DNA from: Candidatus Magasanikiibacteriota bacterium
Lineage (GTDB): Bacteria > Patescibacteriota > Patescibacteriia > Magasanikbacterales > 2-02-FULL-50-9b
Assembly (NCBI GenBank): GCA_903893485.1
Contig: CAITMK010000001.1
Location: 1 to 46,559, forward strand
DNA: 46,559 nucleotides
Direction of reading: 5' to 3'
The notes under the pieces were generated by a model. It made no database searches and was not told where the DNA came from. It saw nothing but the letters and a program-made list of their open reading frames with translations. Positions 1 to 7,913 of the stretch are shown one piece after another. The position numbers and the translations under genes were made by a program. Each line of letters starts with the position of its first letter. Position 1 is the stretch's first letter.

Positions 1-147
1 GACGTCACCCACAAAAATGATACGGTCATCGCGGCACTCAAAAAGCGCTATGATGCGGATGTATTGACCACTACTAGTTCAACACCCGCGGCAAACATTG
101 ACATAATCCTCATTTTAGGGGAGAATGCAAAGGATATAGCACCCTAA
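1..147 (+). CDS. C-terminal end of a LytR_C-domain protein (partial)
   Basis: The frame is open from the first base of the window and stops at 145-147, giving the last 48 residues of a protein that begins upstream. The tail has a predicted alternating strand/helix pattern and a STPAANIDIILILG segment. This resembles the C-terminal LytR_C domain found on cell-envelope proteins related to LytR-CpsA-Psr, where it often sits outside the membrane. The catalytic or anchoring part lies off the window, so function stays open. der begins one base after the stop, suggesting co-transcription. The family call rests on this short tail alone. Confidence 0.5.
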   Translation, partial: DVTHKNDTVIAALKKRYDADVLTTTSSTPAANIDIILILGENAKDIAP

Positions 148-148
148 T

Positions 149-1522
149 ATGACCGATATTGAACGCCGCCCAGAACTTGTTGACCTTCGCCTCCCTACTA
201 TTGCACTTGTGGGCCGTGTTAATGTTGGTAAATCAACCCTTTTTAATCGCATCGTCGAAAAACGCCAAGCCGTGGTTTCGGATATTCCTGGCACCACTCG
301 AACACGTAACATTGGTATTTTTACCTGGCGCGGTGCGCAGGCGCGCATTATCGACGCGGGTGGTCTTACCTTTCATAACGACCAACCTTTTGAGAAAGAA
401 ATTTTGGAACAAACCAAAATGGCACTTCATGAAGCTGACATTGTCTTTTTTGTGATTGACGTGCGTGAAGGTGTGTTTGTACAAGAACGCGAAATTGCAA
501 AATTTTTGCGCAAACAAAAATTGCCCGTCATGCTCATTGCAAATAAAACCGATGCACCACGCGACCAGGTATTGGTTCACAACGGTGAATTTTTGCAACT
601 TGGTTTTGGCGCGCCACACGCCGTATCTTCACTGAACGGTGTTGGTGTTGGTGACGTACTTGATCAAGCCTTTAAAGTTTTTAACAAAGGTGCACTTCGT
701 CCAAAACAAATTAAAATTAAACCAGACATTAAAGTTGCAATTTTGGGCAAACCAAACGTTGGCAAATCTACTTTGCTTAACCAAATTGCAGGCACGGACA
801 TGGTAATCACTTCACCCGAAGCGCACACCACCCGCGAAACTTTTGACATGCTTGTTAAGTGGAACGACAAATACGTTTCATTTTTGGATACCGCTGGTAT
901 TCGCAAGAAAGCAAAAGTTGACGATGGCTTAGAACGCATTGGCGTAAGCCAAAGTATATACAACATGCAATCAGCCGACGTGGTTATGTTGGTGATCGAC
1001 GCAACCGATCCTGTTTCAGTACAGGAAAAAGTGTTGGCACGTCTCATCGATGAAAAACGTCGCAGCTTAATTGTCCTGGTGAATAAATGGGATTTGATCG
1101 CCGACAAAAGCGAAGAAAATCGTTTGAAATTTATTGATGCATTAAATGCATATTACCCACACATTGCACATGCAGAAATTCTTTTTGTGTCCGCAAAAAG
1201 TGGTTACAAAATTCATCAGCTGTTTGAACTCATCACCGCATGTTACGAAGCGCGTCACAAAGAAATCGATGTGCACACGCTCGACACCTTCATGCGCCAA
1301 CTCATTTCGAAGCATAAACCACAGCGTGGTATTGGTTCAGCGCCACCAAAAATTTACGCACTCAAACAACTTGCAACCGATCCACCAGAATTCCAAATCA
1401 GTGTAAAAGCGCGTACCAGTTTAAATTCGGGCTACATTAAATTCGTAGAACGTGCACTTCGCGAACAATTTGGTTTTGTTGGTACGCCAATTAAAATGTA
1501 TACTAAAAAGATCAAGCAATAA
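149..1522 (+). CDS. der: Ribosome biogenesis GTPase Der (EngA)
   Basis: Der is a double-GTPase that acts in maturation of the 50S ribosomal subunit. Both G domains are visible. The first has the P-loop GRVNVGKS near residues 22-29 and NKTD near 132; the second has GKPNVGKS near 200-207, DTAG near 247 and NKWD near 312. A C-terminal KH-like domain follows from about residue 360. The length of 457 residues is normal for the family. The ATG follows the previous stop by one base. pth starts six bases downstream, so der, pth and probably dprA form one unit. Confidence 0.97.
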   Translation: MTDIERRPELVDLRLPTIALVGRVNVGKSTLFNRIVEKRQAVVSDIPGTTRTRNIGIFTWRGAQARIIDAGGLTFHNDQPFEKEILEQTKMALHEADIVFFVIDVREGVFVQEREIAKFLRKQKLPVMLIANKTDAPRDQVLVHNGEFLQLGFGAPHAVSSLNGVGVGDVLDQAFKVFNKGALRPKQIKIKPDIKVAILGKPNVGKSTLLNQIAGTDMVITSPEAHTTRETFDMLVKWNDKYVSFLDTAGIRKKAKVDDGLERIGVSQSIYNMQSADVVMLVIDATDPVSVQEKVLARLIDEKRRSLIVLVNKWDLIADKSEENRLKFIDALNAYYPHIAHAEILFVSAKSGYKIHQLFELITACYEARHKEIDVHTLDTFMRQLISKHKPQRGIGSAPPKIYALKQLATDPPEFQISVKARTSLNSGYIKFVERALREQFGFVGTPIKMYTKKIKQ

Positions 1523-1528
1523 TTTTGT

Positions 1529-2002
1529 ATGTGGCTCATTGTTGGCCTTGGCAATCCTGGCGCGCAGTACGACCGAACGCGACACAATATTGGTTTCCGT
1601 GCCGTAGATTTTTTATCAGAAAAAAATTTGGTTGCAGGCGAAAAAATTATTTTTCTCAAGCCGCAAGACTTCATGAATTTATCTGGCCGCGCGGTTGCAG
1701 AAAAAATTAATTTCTACAAAATTCCTCATGATCATTTAGTTGTGATTCATGACGATTTGGATTTTACATTTGGCGCCGTGAAAGCGCAGTTCGATCGATC
1801 AGCTGCTGGTCACAACGGCATCATCGACATCATCGAAAAAATTGGCGGTCAAGATTTTCACCGCATTCGCGTTGGCATTGGTCCACAAACTGGCGCCGCA
1901 GAAAATTTTGTATTACAACCCTTCACCACCGAAGAAGAAAAGCAATTTCCAGAAATATTTGACAAAGTTTTGAGCCTCGTGCAAGATATCGTCAAGATTT
2001 AA
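1529..2002 (+). CDS. pth: Peptidyl-tRNA hydrolase, shortened form
   Basis: This enzyme cleaves peptidyl-tRNA that has dropped off the ribosome, recycling the tRNA. The N-terminal GLGNPG is present, and the catalytic His is in RHNIGF (His19). The substrate-binding Asn is in FMNLSG (Asn50), with HDDLD near 74-78 and GHNG near 94-97. At 157 residues it is shorter than the usual roughly 185-200. The loss lies mainly between RHNIGF and the KPQDFMNLSG motif, where about 20 residues are missing compared with the E. coli enzyme. All recognised active-site residues remain, so it should be functional. Confidence 0.93.
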   Translation: MWLIVGLGNPGAQYDRTRHNIGFRAVDFLSEKNLVAGEKIIFLKPQDFMNLSGRAVAEKINFYKIPHDHLVVIHDDLDFTFGAVKAQFDRSAAGHNGIIDIIEKIGGQDFHRIRVGIGPQTGAAENFVLQPFTTEEEKQFPEIFDKVLSLVQDIVKI

Positions 2003-2017
2003 AAACTTAAAAACACT

Positions 2018-2890
2018 ATGCAAGGAGGAGCATCGTCTGTTTTGTGTATCGAATTTTCTGATTCACGGTATCCAGCGCAACTGCGCGAGATCACGGATCC
2101 GCCAATGCAGTTATATGTACGCGGCAATCCGGATGTATTATCCGGTCCAATTATCAGCATCGTCGGTTCGCGCAAAAGTTCTGTGTATGGCCACAAGGTG
2201 GTATGCGAATTTGTGCCGCGCCTATTGCCAGCCGCTGCAATTTGCTCCGGTCTTGCGCTTGGTATCGATTCCGCAGCCCATGCCGCAACGCTGGAAAATA
2301 AAGGAATTACCATTGCCGTTTTGGGCAGCGGCGTTGACGACGAAAATATTTATCCCAAAAGTCATTTGCGTTTAGCGCATCGCATTATTGCAAGCGGCGG
2401 CTGTGTAATTTCGGAATATCCGTGCGGTACACAAGCGTTTAAAAGTCAGTTCCCCGCTCGCAACAGAATTATCGCCGGGCTAGCGCGCGCAATTGTAATT
2501 GTTGAAGCCGACGAAGATTCCGGCACCATGATCACTGCCAATCGCGCGCTGGATTATAACCGCGATGTATTTGCGGTTCCCGGATCAGTATTTTCACCTA
2601 CGTCACGTGGCACACACAAACTTCTTTCAAGCGGCGCACGCATCGCAGCATCGCCTGAACACATTTTGCAGGCGCTACAATTTGAGATTCCACCAGCACT
2701 GCAACAGCAACGATTACTGCTTGCACCCGATGAATCTGAGCTTTTTAAACAGCTTTCATCCGAACCAATTTCACTCGACGCACTTGCCCAAAAACTTAAT
2801 CGTCCAATCATTGAAATCGCGCAAATCATGATGAGATTGGAGTTGCTTGGGGCTGTCACGAAAGTGCCTGGACGCGGGTATCTAGTTTGA
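2018..2890 (+). CDS. dprA: DNA processing protein DprA
   Basis: DprA binds incoming single-stranded DNA and loads RecA during natural transformation. The Rossmann-like core is clear: GSRKSSVYG, SGLALGIDSAAH, VLGSGVD followed by IYP, then FPARNRIIAGLA and the EADEDSGTM stretch. A short winged-helix tail ends the protein (about residues 235-290). The start is uncertain: an AGGAGG-like sequence lies just inside the annotated ATG, so a later TTG at 2042 is conceivable, though its spacing would be long. The TGA stop overlaps the -35 box of the topA promoter. Transformation genes of this kind are common in CPR genomes. Confidence 0.93.
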   Translation: MQGGASSVLCIEFSDSRYPAQLREITDPPMQLYVRGNPDVLSGPIISIVGSRKSSVYGHKVVCEFVPRLLPAAAICSGLALGIDSAAHAATLENKGITIAVLGSGVDDENIYPKSHLRLAHRIIASGGCVISEYPCGTQAFKSQFPARNRIIAGLARAIVIVEADEDSGTMITANRALDYNRDVFAVPGSVFSPTSRGTHKLLSSGARIAASPEHILQALQFEIPPALQQQRLLLAPDESELFKQLSSEPISLDALAQKLNRPIIEIAQIMMRLELLGAVTKVPGRGYLV

Positions 2891-2915
2891 CAAAACCGCT
2901 AAAAGCGCGTATGTT
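2887..2915 (+). promoter_or_regulatory. topA promoter
   Basis: TTGACA at 2887-2892 and TATGTT at 2910-2915 are separated by 17 bases. The topA ATG lies only nine bases beyond the -10 box, so the transcript would have a leader of about three bases. No Shine-Dalgarno sequence is visible. The -35 overlaps the dprA stop. Confidence 0.75.
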
Positions 2916-2924
2916 CATATACAT

Positions 2925-5066
2925 ATGTCCAAACTTGTTATTGTAGAGTCTCCTACCAAAGCCAAAACGATAGCTAAGTTTTTGGGCAAAGGTTACGTGG
3001 TCGAATCTTCATTCGGCCATATTCGTGATCTGCCAAAATCAAAGCTCGGTGTGGACACCGAACATGATTTCGAAGTGAAATATTTAGTGCCTCGCGACAA
3101 AACTGCGCGCGTAAAAGAATTAAAAAAACTTGCGGCAGCGGCCGATGAAATCTTATTCGCGACAGATGAAGATCGCGAAGGAGAAGCAATTTCATGGCAC
3201 CTTGCGGAAGTGCTCGGCGAAAATCCAGCAAAAATTAAACGCATCACGTTTCACGAAATTACCAAAAAAGCGATCGAACATGCAATCGAACATCCACGCA
3301 AATTAGATTTATACATGGTGGATGCGCAGCAAGCACGCCGCATTGTTGATCGCCTCGTGGGCTATGAACTCTCACCATTTTTATGGAAAAAAGTTCGCGG
3401 TGGGTTATCTGCAGGCCGTGTTCAATCAGTTACCGTACGTCTCATCGTTGAACGCGAACGCGAAATCCAAGCATTCGTTCCGGAAGAATATTGGACCATT
3501 GATGCCCTGCTCCGCGCTGATGCAACAACTTTTGAATCAAAACTTTCTGCAATTAACGGCGAAAAATTAGATAAATTTGCAATCAAAACCGCCGACGAAG
3601 CGCGCGCAATTGAACAAGCACTTGCCAGTGTAAAACTCACCATCGACGCGGTGGAGAAAAAAGGTGCAACTCGCCAAGCACCAGCACCATTTACCACTTC
3701 AACACTTCAGCAAGAGGCTAATCGCCGTCTTGGTGCCACCGCAAAACTCACCATGATGCTTGCGCAGAAGTTATACGAACTTGGTCACATCACCTACATG
3801 CGTACCGACTCGGTAAACATGAGTACTGATTTTCAGGCAGCAGCAGTAAGCTACATTACCAGCACGTTTGGCGCAGAGTACACCACAGGTCCTCGCAGCT
3901 ACACCAGCAAATCAAAAGGCGCGCAAGAAGCCCACGAAGCAATTCGCCCAACAGATGTTACTGCAACCGCGGAACGCCTTGCTTCAACCGGCGTTGACCC
4001 AAAAATGATTAAAATGTACGAACTCATTTGGCGTCGCGCAGTTGCATCCCAAATGTCTGGCGCAGAATTTACCCAGACAGGTATTGATATTTCAGGCACC
4101 GGCACGGACAAGAAAAAATATACCTTCCGTGCAACCGGACAAATCATTAAATTTTCAGGTTTCATGGCCGTGTATCCAGATGCGCAAAAAGAAACGATCA
4201 TGCCGGACGTAAAAGAAGGCCAGGCAATCGGGATTGAATCGCTCAGCGGCGTGCAACATTTTACCGAACCGCCAGCACGATACAGCGACGCATCAATCGT
4301 TAAAGCGCTCGAAGAATACGGCATTGGCCGCCCATCAACCTACGCGCCAACAATTGCAACCGTTATTGATCGCGGCTATGTTGAACGCGATGACCGCCGA
4401 CTCAAACCAACTGAAATCGCGTTTACGGTAACCGATATGCTTGTTGCGCATTTTCCACAAATCACTGATTACGAATTTACCGCGGACATCGAATCACAGC
4501 TCGACGGAATTGCAGAAGGCGAAAAAGAATTAGTGCCCGTGCTCCATCATTTTTACGATCCATTCAAAAAAAATCTGATCGAAAAAACAAAATCAGTTGT
4601 TGCAGAAAAACCAGCTGATATTCCAACCGACGAAATTTGTGACAAGTGTCAAAAACCAATGGTAATCAAAACCGGCCGCTTTGGTAAATTTTTAGCATGT
4701 ACCGGTTATCCTGCGTGTAAAAATACTAAACCTATTTTTGTTCCAAGCGGAGTAAAGTGCCCAGTCTGTAACGAAGGCGACATCATCGAACGTCGCTCAC
4801 GTTTTGGTAAATTATTTTATTCCTGCAGCCGCTATCCAGATTGCAAAAATGCGTATTGGGACAAGCCAACCGGCGAATTATGCACCACGTGTGGTGCCAT
4901 GATCGTCCAACCACTTAAGGGCGAAGCACGATGCAGCAACAAAGAATGTAAAACCAACGAAGGCCGACCAAAAGGCCGCGGCGGATTTAAAAAGAAGGTG
5001 GTTGAACCCGAAGTTGTAGCCGCTGAGCCAGTGAAAAAGAAAAGAGCGCCCCGAAAAAGCAAATAG
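2925..5066 (+). CDS. topA: DNA topoisomerase I
   Basis: Type IA topoisomerase that relaxes negatively supercoiled DNA. The Toprim domain opens the protein (VESPTKAKTI, then the acidic TDEDREGE at 80-87). The catalytic tyrosine is in YMRTDS (Tyr291). Three C-terminal zinc-ribbon-like units follow from about residue 572, each with a CxxC pair (CDKC, CPVC, CTTC), and the protein ends in a Lys/Arg-rich tail. The length of 713 residues is usual. It is a single-gene unit with its own promoter and a strong hairpin terminator. Confidence 0.97.
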   Translation: MSKLVIVESPTKAKTIAKFLGKGYVVESSFGHIRDLPKSKLGVDTEHDFEVKYLVPRDKTARVKELKKLAAAADEILFATDEDREGEAISWHLAEVLGENPAKIKRITFHEITKKAIEHAIEHPRKLDLYMVDAQQARRIVDRLVGYELSPFLWKKVRGGLSAGRVQSVTVRLIVEREREIQAFVPEEYWTIDALLRADATTFESKLSAINGEKLDKFAIKTADEARAIEQALASVKLTIDAVEKKGATRQAPAPFTTSTLQQEANRRLGATAKLTMMLAQKLYELGHITYMRTDSVNMSTDFQAAAVSYITSTFGAEYTTGPRSYTSKSKGAQEAHEAIRPTDVTATAERLASTGVDPKMIKMYELIWRRAVASQMSGAEFTQTGIDISGTGTDKKKYTFRATGQIIKFSGFMAVYPDAQKETIMPDVKEGQAIGIESLSGVQHFTEPPARYSDASIVKALEEYGIGRPSTYAPTIATVIDRGYVERDDRRLKPTEIAFTVTDMLVAHFPQITDYEFTADIESQLDGIAEGEKELVPVLHHFYDPFKKNLIEKTKSVVAEKPADIPTDEICDKCQKPMVIKTGRFGKFLACTGYPACKNTKPIFVPSGVKCPVCNEGDIIERRSRFGKLFYSCSRYPDCKNAYWDKPTGELCTTCGAMIVQPLKGEARCSNKECKTNEGRPKGRGGFKKKVVEPEVVAAEPVKKKRAPRKSK

Positions 5067-5075
5067 GTACTACAG

Positions 5076-5101
5076 AAAAACCGCCCTTACGGGCGGTTTT
5101 T
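5076..5101. terminator. Bidirectional terminator after topA
   Basis: A perfect hairpin, CCGCCC-TTAC-GGGCGG, is flanked by A5 and T5. It can end topA transcription on the plus strand and the small minus-strand transcript predicted from the promoter at 5176-5204. Confidence 0.9.
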
Positions 5102-5169
5102 CAATGTTTGCGCTACTGATTCAATCCCGTTGGCCTGTAGTGATACGGACCAGGGATGAGCAGCGCGTA
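5076..5169 (-). ncRNA. Predicted ~94-nt small RNA, minus strand
   Basis: A minus-strand promoter at 5176-5204 reads into the symmetric terminator at 5076-5101 with no ORF that looks like a gene between them. The predicted transcript carries GGTCCGTATCACT (complement of 5139-5151). This is perfectly complementary to the 5' end of the predicted plus-strand transcript at 5397-5475. Existence is inferred only from promoter and terminator signals. Confidence 0.4.
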
Positions 5170-5175
5170 GACCAA

Positions 5176-5204
5176 AATATACCAGAAAAAAATAAGCCTG
5201 GCAA
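5176..5204 (-). promoter_or_regulatory. Minus-strand promoter in the topA-rel gap
   Basis: Read on the minus strand, TTGCCA (5199-5204) and TATATT (5176-5181) are 17 bases apart. It points toward the topA terminator and has no protein gene downstream. Confidence 0.5.
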
Positions 5205-5216
5205 GTATTTTTTCTA

Positions 5217-5361
5217 TGGTTTTACGGTGACTCTCTCGGGGGTCATCCGCAGGCGCGGCGGCCCGGAGTCTTGGCCGCGCCAAGACGAGCCGCGTCGAGG
5301 CCGAGCGCAAAATCCCGGCGAGGATTTTGACGCGACCCCCAAGAGAAACTCCGGAAAATCA
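5217..5361. repeat. Dispersed structured repeat, copy 1
   Basis: The core at 5238-5340 matches copy 2 (9080-9180) at its ends: GGGGTCATCCGCA on the left and GAGGCCGAGCGCAAAATCCCG through GACCCC on the right. In between are two nested stems, 5252-5259 with 5289-5296 and 5268-5275 with 5279-5286. A further hairpin is 5308-5315 with 5322-5329. Outer arms 5217-5244 and 5334-5361 pair over 22 of 28 positions. The nested stems and outer arms differ in sequence from copy 2 but stay paired. No ORF here looks genuine. Confidence 0.85.
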
Positions 5362-5390
5362 TTGACACTTTTTACCAATTTTTTTATACT
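5362..5390 (+). promoter_or_regulatory. Promoter of a short plus-strand transcript
   Basis: TTGACA (5362-5367) and TATACT (5385-5390) are 17 bases apart, a near-consensus promoter. It starts directly at the end of repeat copy 1 and is followed by a hairpin plus U-run at 5440-5475, before the rel promoter. Confidence 0.75.
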
Positions 5391-5396
5391 GGTACC

Positions 5397-5475
5397 AGTG
5401 ATACGGACCGGCAAAATCACCAATTGTTGGCCCAAAAAAGTCCTGCTTGCAAAACTTGCTCGCACGGGCTTTTTT
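5397..5475 (+). ncRNA. Predicted ~79-nt small RNA or leader upstream of rel
   Basis: The predicted transcript begins near AGTGATACGGACC (5397-5409), a 13-base direct repeat of 5139-5151. It ends at a bulged hairpin (GTCCTGC at 5440-5446 with GCACGGGC at 5462-5469) followed by T6. It could be a free small RNA or an attenuated leader of the RSH gene. It matches no RNA family I recognise. Confidence 0.45.
5440..5475 (+). terminator. Intrinsic terminator upstream of rel
   Basis: A seven-pair bulged stem (5440-5446 with 5462-5469, one U-G pair) is followed by six T residues. It separates the short upstream transcript from the rel promoter. Confidence 0.6.
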
Positions 5476-5487
5476 GCTTTTTTACCC

Positions 5488-5516
5488 TTGTCAGGACATC
5501 TTTTTTCCGTTATGCT
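5488..5516 (+). promoter_or_regulatory. rel promoter
   Basis: TTGTCA (5488-5493) and TATGCT (5511-5516) are spaced by 17 bases. The ATG is 21 bases past the -10 box, so the leader would be about 15 bases, with no clear Shine-Dalgarno. Confidence 0.65.
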
Positions 5517-5537
5517 CTGTATTAGATTGTCTTTCAT

Positions 5538-7034
5538 ATGCAACATCCTCAAGATATTCCGCCGCCAGAAAATCCAACTTTGCAATTATTGCTCGATACC
5601 ATTCGTGAACGCCGCCCCACGGCCGATCTCACCATGGTGCAGTTAGCGTACGAATTTGCAGATGCAGCTCACTCCGGGCAAATTCGTAAGTCTGGCGTAC
5701 CATACATCATTCATCCGCTGTGCACTGCCATTACGCTTGCACAAATGAATTTAGATCCAGTGGTGGTAGTTGCCGGTCTTTTGCACGATGTTCCAGAAGA
5801 TACCGCCGTAACAATCGAAGAGCTTGAAAAAAACTTTGGAAAAGAAGTTGCGCATTTAGTTGCAGGCGTTACCAAGCTTGGTAAAATTAAATATCGCGGC
5901 ATCGAACGCTACATCGAAAATTTGCGTAAAATGTTTGTGGCCATGGCCGAGGATATTCGCGTCATCATTATTAAGTTTGCGGATCGCTTGCATAATTTAA
6001 ACACGCTCGAACATTTGCCACCAAAAAAACAATATCGCGTCGCGCTCGAAACTTTGGAAATTTATGCGCCAATCGCGAACCGATTAGGTATGGGGGAAAT
6101 GAAAGGTCAACTCGAAGATTTGTCTTTCAAATATGTGTACCCAAAAGAATATGCATGGGTGCGCGGCTTAGTTGAAGAACGCTCTGAACAAAAAGAAGCA
6201 TACATTAATGAAGTGAGTCAAAAACTTGAAGCGGAATTAGCAAAACAAAATATCCCTGTCGTTTCCGTAAGCGGCCGATTAAAACGTTTGTACAGTTTGT
6301 ACGAAAAATTATTACGTCACGACAAAGACATTGAAAAAATTCATGATTTAGTTGCGCTGCGTGTGATTGTAAAAAATGCCGCGGACTGCTACACCGCACT
6401 GGGCGTGATTCATAATATTTGGCGCCCCATGCCCGGCCGTTTTAAAGATTATATTGCACAACCAAAACCAAATGGGTATCAATCACTGCACACCACGGTT
6501 TTTGCCGAGCAAGGTAAAATTGTTGAATTTCAAATTCGCGATGAAGAGCAAAATATGAACGCCGAATTTGGTATTGCCGCACATTGGGTGTATGACGAAA
6601 CTGGATCAAAAGCAACGAAACAAATTAAGTGGGTGCGCGAATTGGCGGCCGCGGGCGATGCGATGACGCGCCTCAAAGATTTAGAAAATTTAAAAATTGA
6701 TATTTTTGAAAATCGCATTTTTGTGTTTACCCCAAAAGGCGATGTGATTGATTTGCCAGAAAACGCAACGCCCGTTGATTTTGCATTTGCGGTTCACACC
6801 CAAATCGGCAATCAATGTGCGGGCGCGCGCGTGAATGATCGCATTGTAAGTTTGGACCAACCATTAAAATCCGGTGACGTAATCGACATCATTGTTGATA
6901 AATCAAAAAAAGGCCCAAGCGCCGATTGGATTAAATTTGTAAAAACAACTCACGCAAAAACGTGCATCAAACAATATAGCAAAACGTCACTTGCAAATTG
7001 GCTGAAGCGCGCACTACCAACTCGTGGAAAATAA
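5538..7034 (+). CDS. RelA/SpoT-family (p)ppGpp synthetase/hydrolase, no ACT domain
   Basis: A bifunctional alarmone enzyme by motif. The N-terminal HD hydrolase has HDVPED at residues 83-88. The synthetase domain has GRLKRLYSLYEK, the acidic DLVALRVIV strand, PKPNGYQSLHT and VEFQIR. A TGS domain follows (about residues 395-460). The protein ends at 498 residues, well short of the roughly 700-740 of long RSH proteins: the zinc-finger and ACT domains are absent, so control by the ribosome may differ. It is a single gene whose stop abuts the convergent parB stop by one base. Confidence 0.93.
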   Translation: MQHPQDIPPPENPTLQLLLDTIRERRPTADLTMVQLAYEFADAAHSGQIRKSGVPYIIHPLCTAITLAQMNLDPVVVVAGLLHDVPEDTAVTIEELEKNFGKEVAHLVAGVTKLGKIKYRGIERYIENLRKMFVAMAEDIRVIIIKFADRLHNLNTLEHLPPKKQYRVALETLEIYAPIANRLGMGEMKGQLEDLSFKYVYPKEYAWVRGLVEERSEQKEAYINEVSQKLEAELAKQNIPVVSVSGRLKRLYSLYEKLLRHDKDIEKIHDLVALRVIVKNAADCYTALGVIHNIWRPMPGRFKDYIAQPKPNGYQSLHTTVFAEQGKIVEFQIRDEEQNMNAEFGIAAHWVYDETGSKATKQIKWVRELAAAGDAMTRLKDLENLKIDIFENRIFVFTPKGDVIDLPENATPVDFAFAVHTQIGNQCAGARVNDRIVSLDQPLKSGDVIDIIVDKSKKGPSADWIKFVKTTHAKTCIKQYSKTSLANWLKRALPTRGK

Positions 7035-7035
7035 A

Positions 7036-7908
7036 TTACATTTTTCGCATTCGCGCCACTAAATTTTCCAACTCTTCATTGGAATAAAATTCAATAATAA
7101 TCGTTCCCTTTTCGCCGCGCTTGGTGATGCTCACTTTGGTTCCGAGCGCAGTGCGTAATTCAGATTCTAAATATTGTACGTCCGTTGCTTTTGGACGACT
7201 TGGCATGCGTGTGCGATTTTGTACCGCGGCTTCAACTTCGCGCGTGGTCATTCCTTCACCCAACATACTCGCTAAAACTTCGAGTTGTTCTTTTTCTGAT
7301 GATAAACTAAGCAGCGCGCGCGCTTTGCCCATGGTAATTTTTCCTTGGGTAAGCGCCTCTGCGGCTTGTTCTGGAAGTTCGAGCAAACGCACCATGTTGG
7401 ATACATGCGGGCGCGATTTGCCAACACGCTGGCCGACATCGTCGTAGGTCATGCCAAATTCGTCGTGCAAACGTTTGTAACTATATGCTTCGTCGATTGC
7501 GGACAAATCAACACGCTGCACATTTTCGATAATTGCAAGTTCCAATTTTTCGTGATTACTTGCGGTGCGCACGAGCGCCGGAATCGTAACAAGGCCCGCA
7601 CGTTTTGATGCGCGCAAACGTCGCTCACCAGCAATTAATTCATATCCGCCGTCATTTTTTTCCGTCACGACAATTGGCTGCATCACCCCATGTTCGCGAA
7701 TACTATTTTCAAGTTCGCGTAATTCTTCATCGTTAAATGAACGACGTGGCTGATTTGGATTTGGAAAAATTTGGTCAAGAGGAATTTGCCAAACACGCTC
7801 GCTCGAAAGTTGTGCCGCAGCTATTGGCGCCGTAATTGGCGTTACTGCTGGCGCATCTTTTGGTTTATTTTGTTGAATGATAGATTGTAATCCTCTGCCA
7901 AGTGCCAT
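7036..7908 (-). CDS. parB: Chromosome partitioning protein ParB
   Basis: ParB binds parS sites and spreads as a CTP-dependent clamp. The N-terminal CTPase region is clear, with NPNQPRRSF, the HGVMQPIVV segment and GERRLRA. The central helix-turn-helix follows (GKSRPHVSNMVRLLELP). The C-terminal dimerisation segment is short and contains an alternating charged/hydrophobic pattern. The length of 290 residues is normal. parA lies five bases upstream, so the two form the usual parAB pair. I saw no convincing parS palindrome in the window. Confidence 0.96.
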   Translation of the reverse strand: MALGRGLQSIIQQNKPKDAPAVTPITAPIAAAQLSSERVWQIPLDQIFPNPNQPRRSFNDEELRELENSIREHGVMQPIVVTEKNDGGYELIAGERRLRASKRAGLVTIPALVRTASNHEKLELAIIENVQRVDLSAIDEAYSYKRLHDEFGMTYDDVGQRVGKSRPHVSNMVRLLELPEQAAEALTQGKITMGKARALLSLSSEKEQLEVLASMLGEGMTTREVEAAVQNRTRMPSRPKATDVQYLESELRTALGTKVSITKRGEKGTIIIEFYSNEELENLVARMRKM

Positions 7909-7913
7909 ATTTT

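Noticed and set aside
115-348. Minus-strand ORF at the start of der
   Set aside because: Shadow of der in another frame; no motif or start signal.
5104-5646. A 180-codon plus-strand ORF across the topA-rel gap
   Set aside because: It covers a terminator, the structured repeat, two promoters and the rel start; its composition is not protein-like.
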